From Nocardioides lacusdianchii (GTDB lineage: Bacteria > Actinomycetota > Actinomycetes > Propionibacteriales > Nocardioidaceae): DNA of 64,000 bases. The DNA lies in the NCBI RefSeq assembly GCF_020102855.1, contig NZ_JADHZD010000009.1, forward strand, positions 124,001-188,000, given 5' to 3'. A program made the position numbers and the translations under genes. Shown piece by piece: positions 54,210 through 62,832 of this stretch (the first letter of the stretch is position 1; each line of letters opens with the position of its first letter). The notes under the pieces were generated by a model that saw only the letters and a list, made by a program, of their open reading frames with translations, had not been told where the DNA came from and did no database searches.

Positions 54210-55529
54210 GTGCGCAGGAGCCTCATCGTCGTCGGCATCGGACTCGTCCTCGGTGTCTCGGGCGGCATCGGCGTGGCCACCACGTCGTCGCCGTCGACCA
54301 CCCCGCCGGCGGCGTCCGTCCCGCGGGTCGTCCCCGACTCCGGCCAGGACCTCGAGGCCAGCATCGCCGCGCTGCAGGACACCCTGCGCCGGGTGCCGGC
54401 CGACTACGTCTCGTGGGCCAACCTCGCCGTGGCGTACGTCGAGCAGGCCCGCGTGTCCGGCAACGCCACCTTCTACGACAAGGCCGACGAGGCCGTCGCC
54501 CGCTCCTTCGAGCTCGAGCCGGACGAGAACTTCACCGCCCTGGCGGCCAGCGCCGCGATCTCCGCGGCCCGCCACGACTTCACCGACGCGCTGGCCAGCG
54601 CCGACGAGGCGCTCGCGGTCAACCCGCGCGACCTCGGCGCCCTCGCCGTGCGCGTCGACGCGCTCAACGAGCTCGGCAGGTACGACGAGCAGATGCAGGC
54701 GCTGCGCACCGCCGACCGGCTCCAGCCGAGCACCGCCGTCTCGGCCCGCTACTCCTACGCCTTCGAGCTGCGCGGCGACCTCGACCGCGCCGGCGCGCTG
54801 CTGCGGCGTACGGCCGAGGTCGGCTCGCGTGCCGACCAGGCCTACACGCTCACCCTCTACGCCGACATCCTGCGCAAGCAGGGCCGCCTCGCCGAGGCCG
54901 GCCGCCGCCTCGCCGTCGCGCAGGAGGCCGTGCCGGACCACCTGCCCGCCCTCGTCTCGACCGCCCGCCTCCAGGTCGCGCAGGGCGACCTCGAGGGTGC
55001 CGTGGCGACCTGGCAGGAGGTGGCCGCACGCCAGCCCCTGCCGGAGTACCTCACCGAGCTCGGCGAGCTGCTGCTGCACCTCGGCCGCACCGACGAGGCC
55101 GACGCGCAGTTCGCGGTCGTCCGCACCACCATCGACCTGCTGTCCGCGAGCGGTGTGGGGACCGACCTGGAGACTGCCCTCTTCGAGGCCGACCACGGCT
55201 CCGCCGAGCGTGCGCTGACGCAGGCGCAGGCCGAGTGGGACCAGCGCCGCAGCGTCCACGTCGCCGACGCACTCGCCTGGGCGCTGCACCGCAGCGGTCG
55301 CGACGGGGAGGCACTCCCGATCGCCCGGCAGGCCACCCGGCTCGGCTCGCCCGAGGCACGGTTCTGGATCCACCGCGGCACGATCGAGGCTGCGCTCGGG
55401 ATGACGGCGGACGCGCGCACCCACCTGCGCCGCGGGCTCGACCTCGACCCGGGCCTGTCGCCGTGGCAGCGCGCGGAGGCCGAGAGCGTGCTCGCCGACC
55501 TGGACCCGCGACCGGAGTCCGGCCGATGA
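54210..55529 (+). CDS. Tetratricopeptide-repeat protein
   Basis: 439 residues from a GTG at 54210 (AAAGGA upstream). An N-terminal hydrophobic segment (residues 4-24, LIVVGIGLVLGVSGGIGVAT) acts as signal or anchor. At least six TPR-like helical pairs follow, with the usual A/Y/L pattern, for example ADYVSWANLAVAYVEQAR, RHDFTDALASADEALAVNP and RKQGRLAEAGRRLAVAQEAV. Probably an extracytoplasmic scaffold. Its stop overlaps the NicO start (ATGA), so the two are translationally coupled. Confidence 0.85.
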   Translation: MRRSLIVVGIGLVLGVSGGIGVATTSSPSTTPPAASVPRVVPDSGQDLEASIAALQDTLRRVPADYVSWANLAVAYVEQARVSGNATFYDKADEAVARSFELEPDENFTALAASAAISAARHDFTDALASADEALAVNPRDLGALAVRVDALNELGRYDEQMQALRTADRLQPSTAVSARYSYAFELRGDLDRAGALLRRTAEVGSRADQAYTLTLYADILRKQGRLAEAGRRLAVAQEAVPDHLPALVSTARLQVAQGDLEGAVATWQEVAARQPLPEYLTELGELLLHLGRTDEADAQFAVVRTTIDLLSASGVGTDLETALFEADHGSAERALTQAQAEWDQRRSVHVADALAWALHRSGRDGEALPIARQATRLGSPEARFWIHRGTIEAALGMTADARTHLRRGLDLDPGLSPWQRAEAESVLADLDPRPESGR

Positions 55530-57016
55530 GGACCCTCCTCCGCCTGCTGCTCGCCCTCGGCGCGCTCCTCGCGTGCCTGGTCGTCACCGCCGCCCCGGCC
55601 TCGGCCCACCCCCTCGGCAACTTCACCGTCAACCGCTACACCGGCATCCTCGTCGCGCCCGACGGCATCGAGGTGGACCACGTGGTCGACCTGGCCGAGA
55701 TCCCGACCGCCCAGCTCGGCGACGCGATCGACGACCTGCCGGCGCTGGCCGCGCGCGAGTGCGCCACGACCACCGACGGGTTGGCCATCACGGCCGGCGG
55801 CGACGGCGTACGCCTCGCGCTGGAGGACGCGAACGCGTCGGTCTCCGACGGCGAGGGCGGGCTGCCGGTCACCCGGATCACCTGCCGCTACACCGGCGCC
55901 GCCGACATCGGTGCCGGCGAGGTCACCTTCGAAGACTCGACCGCCCCGGGCTCCGTGGGCTGGCGCGAGGTCACCGCGGTCGGTGACGGGATGACGCTCA
56001 CCAGCGCGGACGTCCCGTCGGAGAGCACCAGCGAGCGGCTCACCTCCTACCCCGAGGACCTGCTCGAGTCGCCGCTGGACGTCACGTCGGCGACGCTCGT
56101 CGTCGCCACCGGCGGTCCTGCGGGCGAGCTGCCGGGCACGGGGGACGACGGCCCGGGCGCGACGGACGGCTCCTGGCTGTCGTCGCGCGCCACCAGCCTG
56201 CTCGGTGACAACGGATGGCTCGCCGCGGGCCTGGCCGTCCTCGCCGCCCTCGCCCTCGGGGCGACGCACGCGCTCTCGCCCGGGCACGGCAAGACCGTCA
56301 TGGCGTTCTACCTCACCCAGCGCGGGGACTCCTCGGTCCGCTCGGCGCTCGCGGTGGGCAGTGCGGTGACGATGGCGCACACCGGCTCGGTGCTGCTGCT
56401 GGGCCTGCTGGTCTCGCTGAGCAGCGCCTTCGTGCCGGCGCGGATCTATCCCTGGCTCACCCTCGCCACCGGCCTGCTCATCGTGGGACTCGGGCTCTAC
56501 CTGTTGGCCCAGCTGCGGTCCGGTGGGGGCCACGGCCACGGACATGGGCACGGCCACGGACATGGGCACGGCGACGGACATGGGCACGGCGACGGGGACC
56601 ACGACGAGCACCGCGAGCACGCGCCGGCCGGGGCGACGACCGCCACGGCGACGGTCGTCGAGGCTCCGGCCCCGGCGGAGCCCGAGGTGACCCCCGGGCG
56701 CGGGGGCGTGTGGGTGATGGGCCTGGTGGGCGGCCTCGTCCCGAGCCCCTCGGCCCTGCTCCTGCTCCTGGCCGCCGTCGCCCTGGGGCGTCCGTGGTTC
56801 GGGTTCGTGCTGGTGCTGGCCTTCGGGATCGGCATGGCTGTCGCGCTGGCCGCGGTCGGCCTGTTCGCCCGCGACCTGGTGCTGCGCCTCGAGGGGCTGG
56901 CCCTGCGCCGGGGCTTCCTCGGCGGCCAGGTGCGCACCTACCTGAGGTACGGCGCCGCGCTGGGCATCTGCGCGGTCGGCCTCGGCGTCGTGGTCCGGAC
57001 GCTGCTGCAGCTCTGA
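55526..57016 (+). CDS. NicO-family nickel/cobalt transporter with extracytoplasmic N-domain
   Basis: 496 residues. A signal peptide (1-27, ending ASA) precedes HPLGNFTVNRYTGILVAPDG, which opens a periplasmic-type domain of about 200 residues. Six membrane segments follow with the transporter motif GATHALSPGHGKTVMAFYL. A His/Gly/Asp-rich loop (repeated HGHGHGHG near residues 330-355) would bind metal. The last segments include MGLVGGLVPSPSALLLLLAA. Related to RcnA/NicO; metal and direction are unproven. Confidence 0.88.
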   Translation: MRTLLRLLLALGALLACLVVTAAPASAHPLGNFTVNRYTGILVAPDGIEVDHVVDLAEIPTAQLGDAIDDLPALAARECATTTDGLAITAGGDGVRLALEDANASVSDGEGGLPVTRITCRYTGAADIGAGEVTFEDSTAPGSVGWREVTAVGDGMTLTSADVPSESTSERLTSYPEDLLESPLDVTSATLVVATGGPAGELPGTGDDGPGATDGSWLSSRATSLLGDNGWLAAGLAVLAALALGATHALSPGHGKTVMAFYLTQRGDSSVRSALAVGSAVTMAHTGSVLLLGLLVSLSSAFVPARIYPWLTLATGLLIVGLGLYLLAQLRSGGGHGHGHGHGHGHGHGDGHGHGDGDHDEHREHAPAGATTATATVVEAPAPAEPEVTPGRGGVWVMGLVGGLVPSPSALLLLLAAVALGRPWFGFVLVLAFGIGMAVALAAVGLFARDLVLRLEGLALRRGFLGGQVRTYLRYGAALGICAVGLGVVVRTLLQL

Positions 57017-57487
57017 GGCCCATACGATCGAGTGCCACCGCGTGTACATAGCTCGTTCGGACTACCTGTGAATGGCGGTGTGGATGAGGGCCTCGTGGCC
57101 GGCGTCCCGCGGCCGTGTCGACAAAGCAACAGGCGTCTTCCAGATGGCGGACAGGTGAACGCACAGGTCGGGCAGATAGTTTTCCTGCACAGCGTGTGTA
57201 CGACGTTTCCGCAGGTCAGCGCACTGGTCGGGATCCTGGGGCCGACTTTCTCCACAGGTCTCTCCACTGTCTGTGCACCGCTGTCGGCGTGTCCTCCACG
57301 TCTGCGCCCAGGTTCTCCACAGAGCCTGTGGACAACCGGCCTCCGCCGGCTTTCCCCGGGCGGCCGGGACGACGTACGGTCTCGCGCGACCAGTGATTCG
57401 AGCTGGGGTCCCGCACGTGCGTCGTCGGCAGTGGATGTCGGTGGTCGCGCCTAGCGTCGTGGGCAGTCACAGCTGAGGGGAGCACCG
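57017..57487. other. Intergenic region upstream of dnaB with DnaA-box-like sites
   Basis: 471 bp without a convincing gene. TTCTCCACA occurs at 57248-57256 and 57313-57321, and a perfect TGTGGACAA at 57327-57335. GTCGACAAAGC at 57117 recalls the start of the dnaA repeat at 11484. Several NTCCACA or TGTGGAT variants are scattered elsewhere. The dnaB promoter must lie here, but I cannot place it with confidence. Confidence 0.6.
57313..57335. promoter_or_regulatory. Inverted pair of DnaA boxes upstream of dnaB
   Basis: TTCTCCACA (one mismatch) and TGTGGACAA (perfect) face each other with a 5-bp gap. The perfect box shares TGTGGACAACCGGC with the oriC box at 10125. Confidence 0.55.
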
Positions 57488-60022
57488 GTGAGCATCACCT
57501 TCGAGGGCGACACCGACGAGGCCTGGGGCGACGGCCCGGCGGCCTACGAGCCCGGCGAGGCCCCGCGCTCGGCCGGTGACCGCACGCCCCCGCAGGACAA
57601 CGCCGCCGAGCAGAGCGTGCTCGGCTCGATGCTGCTGTCGAAGGACGCGATCGCCGACGTCGTCGACGTCATCAAGGGCGTGGACTACTACCGCCCCGCC
57701 CACGAGATCATCCACGACGCGATCATCGACCTCTACGGGCGCGGCGAGCCGGCCGACCCGATCACGGTGGCCGCGGAGCTGACCAAGCGCGGCGAGCTCC
57801 AGCGCATCGGTGGCGCCCCCTACCTCCACACGCTCTCGGCCAACGTGCCGATCGCCGCCAACGCCGGCTACTACGCCGAGATCGTGCGCGACAAGGCGAT
57901 CCTGCGCCGCCTGGTCGAGGCCGGGACCCGCATCGCCGCCCTCGGCTATGCCGGTGAGGGCCAGATCGACGACGTGGTCGACCACGCCCAGGCCGAGGTC
58001 TACAAGGTCACCGACCGTCGTGCGGCGGTCGACTACGCGCCGCTGGGCGACATCATGAGCGGCGTCCTCGACGAGATCGAGGCGATCGGCAACCGGGAGG
58101 CCGGCCTCTACGGCGTGCCCACCGGCTTCGCCGACCTCGACGACCTGACCAACGGCCTGCACTCGGGCCAGATGATCATCGTCGCGGCTCGTCCCGCCAT
58201 GGGGAAGGCGCTGGCGCTCGACACGCCTCTTCCGACGCCGACCGGGTGGACAACCATGGGAGAGGTGCGCGTCGGCGACGAGCTCTACGCCGCAGACGGT
58301 CGCCCCACCCGGGTCGTCGCCGCGACCGACGTCATGCTCGATCGACCGTGCTTCGAGGTGACCTTCTCCGACGGCTCGGTGATCGTCGCCGACGCCGAGC
58401 ACCAGTGGCTGACCGAGACGCGAGCAGCCCGGAAATCACGCTGGGCGGCCGACAACCGCTACAACCGGGCAAGGAACCAGCGCATCCATGCCTCCGTTGT
58501 GACTACGGAGGAGATCGCCCGCACGGTGCGAGTCGGGACGGAGCACCGCGCCAACCACGCCGTGCTGAACGCAGGAGTGCTGGCGGGCCACCACGACCTC
58601 CTTCCGATCGACCCCTACGTCCTCGGGGCATGGCTGGGCGACGGTCACAGCGCTGGCGGCCGCATCACCTGCGAGACCCCTGAGATCCCCATGCGGATCG
58701 AAGGTCGTGGTTACACCGTCACCTCCTTGGGCAACATGCTCTACAGCATCCGAACTCCCCGGGCCGCCGCGACGGAGCGAGGCGTCTGCCCCGACTGCAA
58801 CGGTGTCATGCACGGGACCTATCTCTGCGGCGCGTGCCAGCAGGACCACGGATCCTTCACCGCTCTCCTGCGCACGGTCGGCGTGCTGAACGACAAGCAC
58901 GTTCCGAGCGCATACCTCCGCGCCTCCGAGGAGGCGCGCCGGGACCTGCTCGCCGGTCTGCTGGACACCGACGGCACCGTGGTCAAGGGCGTGGGATCCG
59001 TGCAGTTCGCGGTGACGAGCGAGCGGTTGGCCGACACCGTGCACGAGCTCGTCGTGAGCCTCGGCTACCGGTGCGGACGCACGACGAAACGCGTCAAGGG
59101 GCGCTCGGAAGCAAGCTCCACGTGCCACATCCTCAACTTCTCGACCGTTGACGACGTGTTCAAGCTGGAACGCAAGGCTCTGCTCCACAAGGAGGAGCGT
59201 CCGACGTCGACCGTCCGCATCGGCAAGCGCTACATCACGTCCGTGCAGCGCATCGAGTCCGTGCCGGTGCGGTGCGTGCAGGTCGACAACGACGACCACC
59301 TCTACCTCGCCGGGCGGTCAATGATCCCCACCCACAACTCGACCCTCGCCCTGGACTTCTGCCGCGCGGCGTCGATCCACAACAACCTCACCAGCTGCTT
59401 CTTCAGCCTCGAGATGACGCGCTCGGAGATCATGATGCGCCTGCTCTCGGCCGAGGCGAAGGTCCCGCTCAACCACATCCGCAACGGCACGATGCGCGAC
59501 GAGGACTGGGACAAGCTGGCCCGCAAGATGGGCCAGGTGTCTGGGGCGCCGATGTTCATCGACGACAGCCCCAACATGACGATGATGGAGATCCGGGCCA
59601 AGGCGCGTCGCCTCAAGCAGCGTCACGACCTCAAGCTCATCGTCATCGACTACATGCAGCTGATGAGCTCGGGCAAGAAGGTCGAGTCCCGCCAGCTCGA
59701 GGTCTCGGAGTTCTCCCGCAACATCAAGCTCCTCGCCAAGGAGCTCGAGCTGCCGATCATCGCGCTGTCCCAGCTCAACCGTGGTCCCGAGCAGCGTGGC
59801 GACAAGCGCCCGATGATGAGCGACCTGCGTGAGTCCGGCTCGCTGGAGCAGGACGCCGACATGGTGATCCTGCTGCACCGTGACGACGTCTACGAGAAGG
59901 AGTCGACCCGCCCCGGCGAGGCCGACCTGATCGTGGCCAAGCACCGCAACGGCCCGACCCGTGACCTCACCGTCGCCTTCCAGGGTCACTACTCGCGTTT
60001 CGTGGACATGGCCCAGGGCTGA
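57488..60022 (+). CDS. dnaB: Replicative DNA helicase DnaB with an intein
   Basis: 844-residue precursor; removing residues 241-617 leaves a standard 467-residue DnaB. GTG start with GAGGGGAG upstream. The N-terminal domain has [20 protein letters not shown], and the linker has [20 protein letters not shown]. The intein splits Walker A between MGK and STLALDF. After it come the helicase motifs [24 protein letters not shown] (Walker B), [20 protein letters not shown] and [20 protein letters not shown]. The helicase is inactive until the intein splices. Gene order rplI...dnaB matches Rv0056-Rv0058, where dnaB also has an intein. Confidence 0.97.
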   Translation: MSITFEGDTDEAWGDGPAAYEPGEAPRSAGDRTPPQDNAAEQSVLGSMLLSKDAIADVVDVIKGVDYYRPAHEIIHDAIIDLYGRGEPADPITVAAELTKRGELQRIGGAPYLHTLSANVPIAANAGYYAEIVRDKAILRRLVEAGTRIAALGYAGEGQIDDVVDHAQAEVYKVTDRRAAVDYAPLGDIMSGVLDEIEAIGNREAGLYGVPTGFADLDDLTNGLHSGQMIIVAARPAMGKALALDTPLPTPTGWTTMGEVRVGDELYAADGRPTRVVAATDVMLDRPCFEVTFSDGSVIVADAEHQWLTETRAARKSRWAADNRYNRARNQRIHASVVTTEEIARTVRVGTEHRANHAVLNAGVLAGHHDLLPIDPYVLGAWLGDGHSAGGRITCETPEIPMRIEGRGYTVTSLGNMLYSIRTPRAAATERGVCPDCNGVMHGTYLCGACQQDHGSFTALLRTVGVLNDKHVPSAYLRASEEARRDLLAGLLDTDGTVVKGVGSVQFAVTSERLADTVHELVVSLGYRCGRTTKRVKGRSEASSTCHILNFSTVDDVFKLERKALLHKEERPTSTVRIGKRYITSVQRIESVPVRCVQVDNDDHLYLAGRSMIPTHNSTLALDFCRAASIHNNLTSCFFSLEMTRSEIMMRLLSAEAKVPLNHIRNGTMRDEDWDKLARKMGQVSGAPMFIDDSPNMTMMEIRAKARRLKQRHDLKLIVIDYMQLMSSGKKVESRQLEVSEFSRNIKLLAKELELPIIALSQLNRGPEQRGDKRPMMSDLRESGSLEQDADMVILLHRDDVYEKESTRPGEADLIVAKHRNGPTRDLTVAFQGHYSRFVDMAQG
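58208..59338 (+). other. Class 3 intein with LAGLIDADG homing endonuclease, in dnaB
   Basis: 377-residue intein starting with Ala ([14 protein letters not shown]) and ending PTHN before Ser+1. It shows the class 3 WCT set: Trp67 two residues after the block B His (DAEHQW), Cys356 in block F (RCVQVD) and Thr375 in block G (PTHN). The usual block B Thr is absent and residue 1 is not Cys or Ser. The inserted endonuclease has LAGLIDADG motifs LGAWLGDG (139-146) and LAGLLDTDG (248-256). A CPDC...CGAC pair (194-197, 207-210) looks like a zinc knuckle. Inserted at the Walker A GK/S junction. Confidence 0.92.
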
Positions 60023-60188
60023 GCCGGGCTGTCGAGATGCAGCGAACTTTGAGATTGCCTACGGATTGTTTAAGAACTCGCGTTATGTCAGCCGGTGGAC
60101 TTTTTGTTCGGTGCTGCTGAGTGATGGGGCCGGTGGATGGTTCAGCTCGTCTTCGGCGACGCGGACAGGAACGCGGTCCAGACCAGCG

Positions 60189-60539
60189 ATGCCGTCCCGG
60201 GAGCCGATCGCCAAGTCGCTCCTGCTGTTCGCCCTGGCTGCAGTCGCCGAAATCGGCGGCGCCTGGCTCGTCTGGCAGGGCGTACGCGAGCACCGTGGCT
60301 GGATCTGGGCCGGCGCGGGTGTCATCGCCCTCGGCGTGTACGGCTTCGTCGCCAACCTTCAACCGGACGCCCGCTTCGGACGCATCCTCGCCGCCTGTTG
60401 AGGCGTCTTCGTCGCCGCGGGTCGCTGCCTGATGGGCGTCGCCCTGGACGGGTTCCGACCTGACCGCTACGACATCGCCAGCGCGCTCGTCTGCCTGTTG
60501 GGCGTCGCCATCATCCTGTACGCCCCACGGCCAGCATGA
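60189..60539 (+). pseudogene. ynfA/UPF0060 membrane protein gene with an internal stop
   Basis: Frame open from ATG 60189: [20 protein letters not shown], then GVRE...[17 protein letters not shown] and [15 protein letters not shown], all typical of the four-helix UPF0060/YnfA family. A TGA at 60399-60401 replaces the expected Gly codon in the conserved AYGG region. The same frame then continues [32 protein letters not shown] and ILYAPR to 60539, completing the roughly 110-residue family. A single nonsense change (or sequencing error) separates it from an intact gene. Confidence 0.8.
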
Positions 60540-60738
60540 CGTCACCAGCTGACGCGACCAAGGCGGCGCCGAAGAAGCCCGCCCGGCCGCACCCCGCCGC
60601 TGCTGTCCGAGCCCCTTGTGAGCGCCACTCCACCGCGGCCCAGTCACCGAACCTGGCACCGCAACAGGCCCAACGGAGCCAACGAAAAGCGGTGGCAGAC
60701 TTGAAGCAAATCCCGTGGTCGTCGAGGAGGAACCCGTA

Positions 60739-61038
60739 GTGCGAGTCGAGCTGCTGTACTTCGACGGATGCCCGAACTGGAAGGTCGCCGACGATCGGCT
60801 GACCCAAGCGCTGGCCGAGCTCGGCCGCGACGACGTGGTGGTCGAACGGCACCGGGTCGAGACTCCCGCGCAGGCCGAGGAGCTCGCGTTCACAGGGTCG
60901 CCGACCATCCGCATAGACGGGACTGACCCGTTCGCGACCGGTCAGGAGCAGGTCGGGCTCGCGTGCCGAGTTTACGCCACGCAGGCGGGCCTGGGCGGTT
61001 CTCCCGACACCGCGCAGCTGCTGGCGGTGCTGTCGTGA
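60739..61038 (+). CDS. Small thioredoxin-fold protein (metal-resistance associated)
   Basis: 99 residues from GTG 60739 (GAGGAGG eight bases upstream). RVELLYFDGCPNWKVADDRL opens a thioredoxin-like fold with one cysteine in DGCPNW instead of CxxC. GSPTIRIDGTDPF carries the cis-Pro. Such proteins occur in actinobacterial mercury and arsenic regions, sometimes annotated as alkylmercury-lyase-like, but no MerB motifs are present here. Its stop overlaps the following frameshifted gene (GTGA). Confidence 0.75.
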   Translation: MRVELLYFDGCPNWKVADDRLTQALAELGRDDVVVERHRVETPAQAEELAFTGSPTIRIDGTDPFATGQEQVGLACRVYATQAGLGGSPDTAQLLAVLS

Positions 61039-61218
61039 AGCGGCTCTTCTCGGTCCTTGTCGCCCGGCTACGTCCTCTTGGCGGCCGGCAACCGGGTCGC
61101 CGAACACTTCGGCGTGATGAGGTGCGGCTGCGCGGAGGACTGCTGGTGCCACCGGCCCGACCTGAGCTTGTTCCGGTGGGTGTTCCCCTGGGCGCACCGG
61201 TCCGCGCACCCGGCCTGA
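61035..61218 (+). pseudogene. Frameshifted small Cys-rich membrane protein gene
   Basis: Starts GTG at 61035 overlapping the previous stop, reading VKRLFSVLVA. After codon 10 one extra C (near 61065) breaks the frame. Skipping it restores GYVLLAAGNRVAEHFGVMRC, then GCAEDCWCHRPDLSLF and RWVFPWAHRSAHPA to a stop at 61216-61218, a coherent 60-residue protein with four cysteines. The coherence across the shift indicates a recent frameshift or a sequencing error in a homopolymer (CCC). Family not named by me. Confidence 0.6.
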
Positions 61219-61812
61219 ACGGCGGACCTCGCCGTCACGCGGACGCATCGGCCGCGCGCCCGGTGCGGCTCGCGCGGGGTGTTGTTCGGGGGGTGGTTGC
61301 TCGCCGGTGATGCCGTCGGGCTGCCATGGCGTTGGCCCTCTTCCAACCCGGGTGACGGCCGAGGCTGGGGTCAAGGGCAGCAGGGTGCTCCAGTAGTTCC
61401 AGAACCGTTCGAGGATGAGCGCGACGACGGCGAGGTAGGCGACGGTGAGGACGACCGCGTGGTTGTCGACCAGGGCTCTAGGGATCGGTCACCGGCACAT
61501 GAACAGCACGCGTTCGGCGACCGGCATCGACGAGACCGTGGACACCGCGAGCTCCGTGTCGGATAGTGAGCCTGAGGCGCCCGTTGAGCCAGCTCATGCA
61601 CCTGGCTTGAAGGGCGCCTCGCCAATCTGGGTTCCCCATGTGGGCCACCTCGGGCGGCAGGCGTCATAGCGATCACGTCGCAAGATTTGAAAACGGCCGC
61701 CAGCATTTGGGTCGGCCCACTGCACAGTCGAGGCGTCGTCCCCTTGTACCAGCTTGGGACGAACGCACCTCGGCGCCGCGAATCGATGGCCACAAAGGTC
61801 ACCGGCCGGCCT
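61219..61812. other. Degenerate non-coding stretch
   Basis: 594 bp with no convincing intact gene. On the minus strand, 61371-61470 encodes a membrane-like fragment (VDNHAVVLTVAYLAVVALIL, then ERFWNYWSTLLP) without a start or continuation, probably a relic. The rest has mixed composition and frequent stops in all frames. Confidence 0.5.
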
Positions 61813-62217
61813 CTACCCCAGACTGGAGAGGAGGTCGCGACAGGCTTGCTCGCAGCGTCGGCAGGCTTCGGCGCAGATGCGGCAGTGCTCGTGCATGTCG
61901 GCATGGCTCTCGCACTCGTCGCCGCACGCCTTACAGGCGGTGGCACAAGCCTCCAGGAACGCGCGGGTCACATTCGCGTCGTACCCGGTGTGGCGTGACA
62001 ACGCGTTCCCGGTGGCCACGCAGATGTCGGCGCAGTCGAGATTGGTACGAATGCACTTGGCCAGTTCGGCGACCATGTCCTCCGACAGGCACGCGTCGGC
62101 ACATGCAGTGCAGACCTGGGCGCACTCAAAACAGGCCGCGATGCACTCGGCCAGCTTTTCCTTGTCGATGCCTCCCAAGTCCTTCGGGTAGGCCTCCAGC
62201 ATCTTGGTGTGAGCCAC
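61813..62217 (-). CDS. Four-helix-bundle copper-binding protein (Csp/DUF326)
   Basis: 134 residues with 18 cysteines, mostly in CxxxC and CxxC spacing (CIAACFECAQVCTACADAC; then CATACKACGDEC; then CRICAEACRRCEQAC), plus His near the C-terminus. This is the copper-storage protein family, which binds many Cu(I) ions inside a helical bundle. No signal peptide, so it is the cytosolic Csp3-like type. GTG start at 62217 with GAGGAGG upstream. Divergent from the ArsR gene. Confidence 0.88.
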   Translation of the reverse strand: MAHTKMLEAYPKDLGGIDKEKLAECIAACFECAQVCTACADACLSEDMVAELAKCIRTNLDCADICVATGNALSRHTGYDANVTRAFLEACATACKACGDECESHADMHEHCRICAEACRRCEQACRDLLSSLG

Positions 62218-62348
62218 GATTCCTCCTCGGTTTACGGCAGCGGGGTCTCCCGGCGTGGTGACCCTGAATCCGCCACTCTGCTGACGCCTGTACCCAATTG
62301 GACCAGCATCATCCGCATAGCCGCACGGGTGTTGGGTACTTCAGCGTC

Positions 62349-62780
62349 GTGAACGACGAGGAGCTTGTGCGCGCTCGGGGCGACGAGCCCGACCAGATCA
62401 CCGGCGGCGGCCGACACCAGCACCCGGTCGATCCGAGACGGGTTGCCATGGCCCGCGAGCGCCTGCCGTCGGCCGAGGAGGGGGACCGGCTCACCAGTGT
62501 GCTCTCGCTGATGGCCGATCCCACTCGTGCGCGACTCTTGTACGCCCTCGACGTGGTCGACGAGCTCTGCGTGGGCGACCTTGCTCTGGCGTTGTCGGTG
62601 AGCGAGGACGCGGTCTCCTACGGACTTCGGGTGCTGCGTACCGCCGGGCTGGTGACACGCCGCAAGGAGGGCCGGATCGTGTTCTACCGGCTCGCAGAGG
62701 GCTTTCCCGAGCCACTTCGACAGCACTGCCTGCGTCAGCTCATCGAGATGTCTCGCGCTCCGATCGACGACGAGCCCTGA
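62349..62780 (+). CDS. ArsR/SmtB-family metalloregulator
   Basis: 143 residues from GTG 62349; starts at 62298 and an ATG at 62448 are alternatives. The winged-helix core is SLMADPTRARLLYALDVVDE, LCVGDLALALSVSEDAVSYG (recognition helix), LRVLRTAGLVTRRKEGRIVF and YRLAEGF. The alpha3 site reads ELCVGDLA, with one Cys where ArsR and CadC have CVCD, so the metal site differs. A His-rich start (HQHPVDP) could add ligands. Probably represses the copper genes on either side; the metal specificity is not known. Confidence 0.85.
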   Translation: MNDEELVRARGDEPDQITGGGRHQHPVDPRRVAMARERLPSAEEGDRLTSVLSLMADPTRARLLYALDVVDELCVGDLALALSVSEDAVSYGLRVLRTAGLVTRRKEGRIVFYRLAEGFPEPLRQHCLRQLIEMSRAPIDDEP

Positions 62781-62832
62781 CGCCGAAGCTGACTGACATC
62801 AACCAACCACCCACGTCGGGAAGGCGATCCCC

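Noticed and set aside
54857..57049. 730-residue minus-strand ORF across the TPR and NicO genes
   Set aside because: Antisense to two well-supported coupled genes; no signal peptide or domain.
57032..57454. 140-residue ORF upstream of dnaB
   Set aside because: Covers the DnaA-box region, no ribosome-binding site, no domain; judged non-coding.
60399..60401. Selenocysteine codon in the ynfA-like gene
   Set aside because: The family has Gly, not Cys, at this position and no SECIS-type hairpin is evident; a nonsense mutation is simpler.
60536..60739. 67-residue ORF between the ynfA remnant and the thioredoxin-fold gene
   Set aside because: Basic, Pro/Ala/Gln-rich, no ribosome-binding site and no recognisable motif; more likely non-coding.
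61371..61946. 191-residue minus-strand ORF next to the copper-binding protein
   Set aside because: Overlaps the copper-binding gene in another frame; the only membrane-like peptide in the area is in a different phase and lacks a start.
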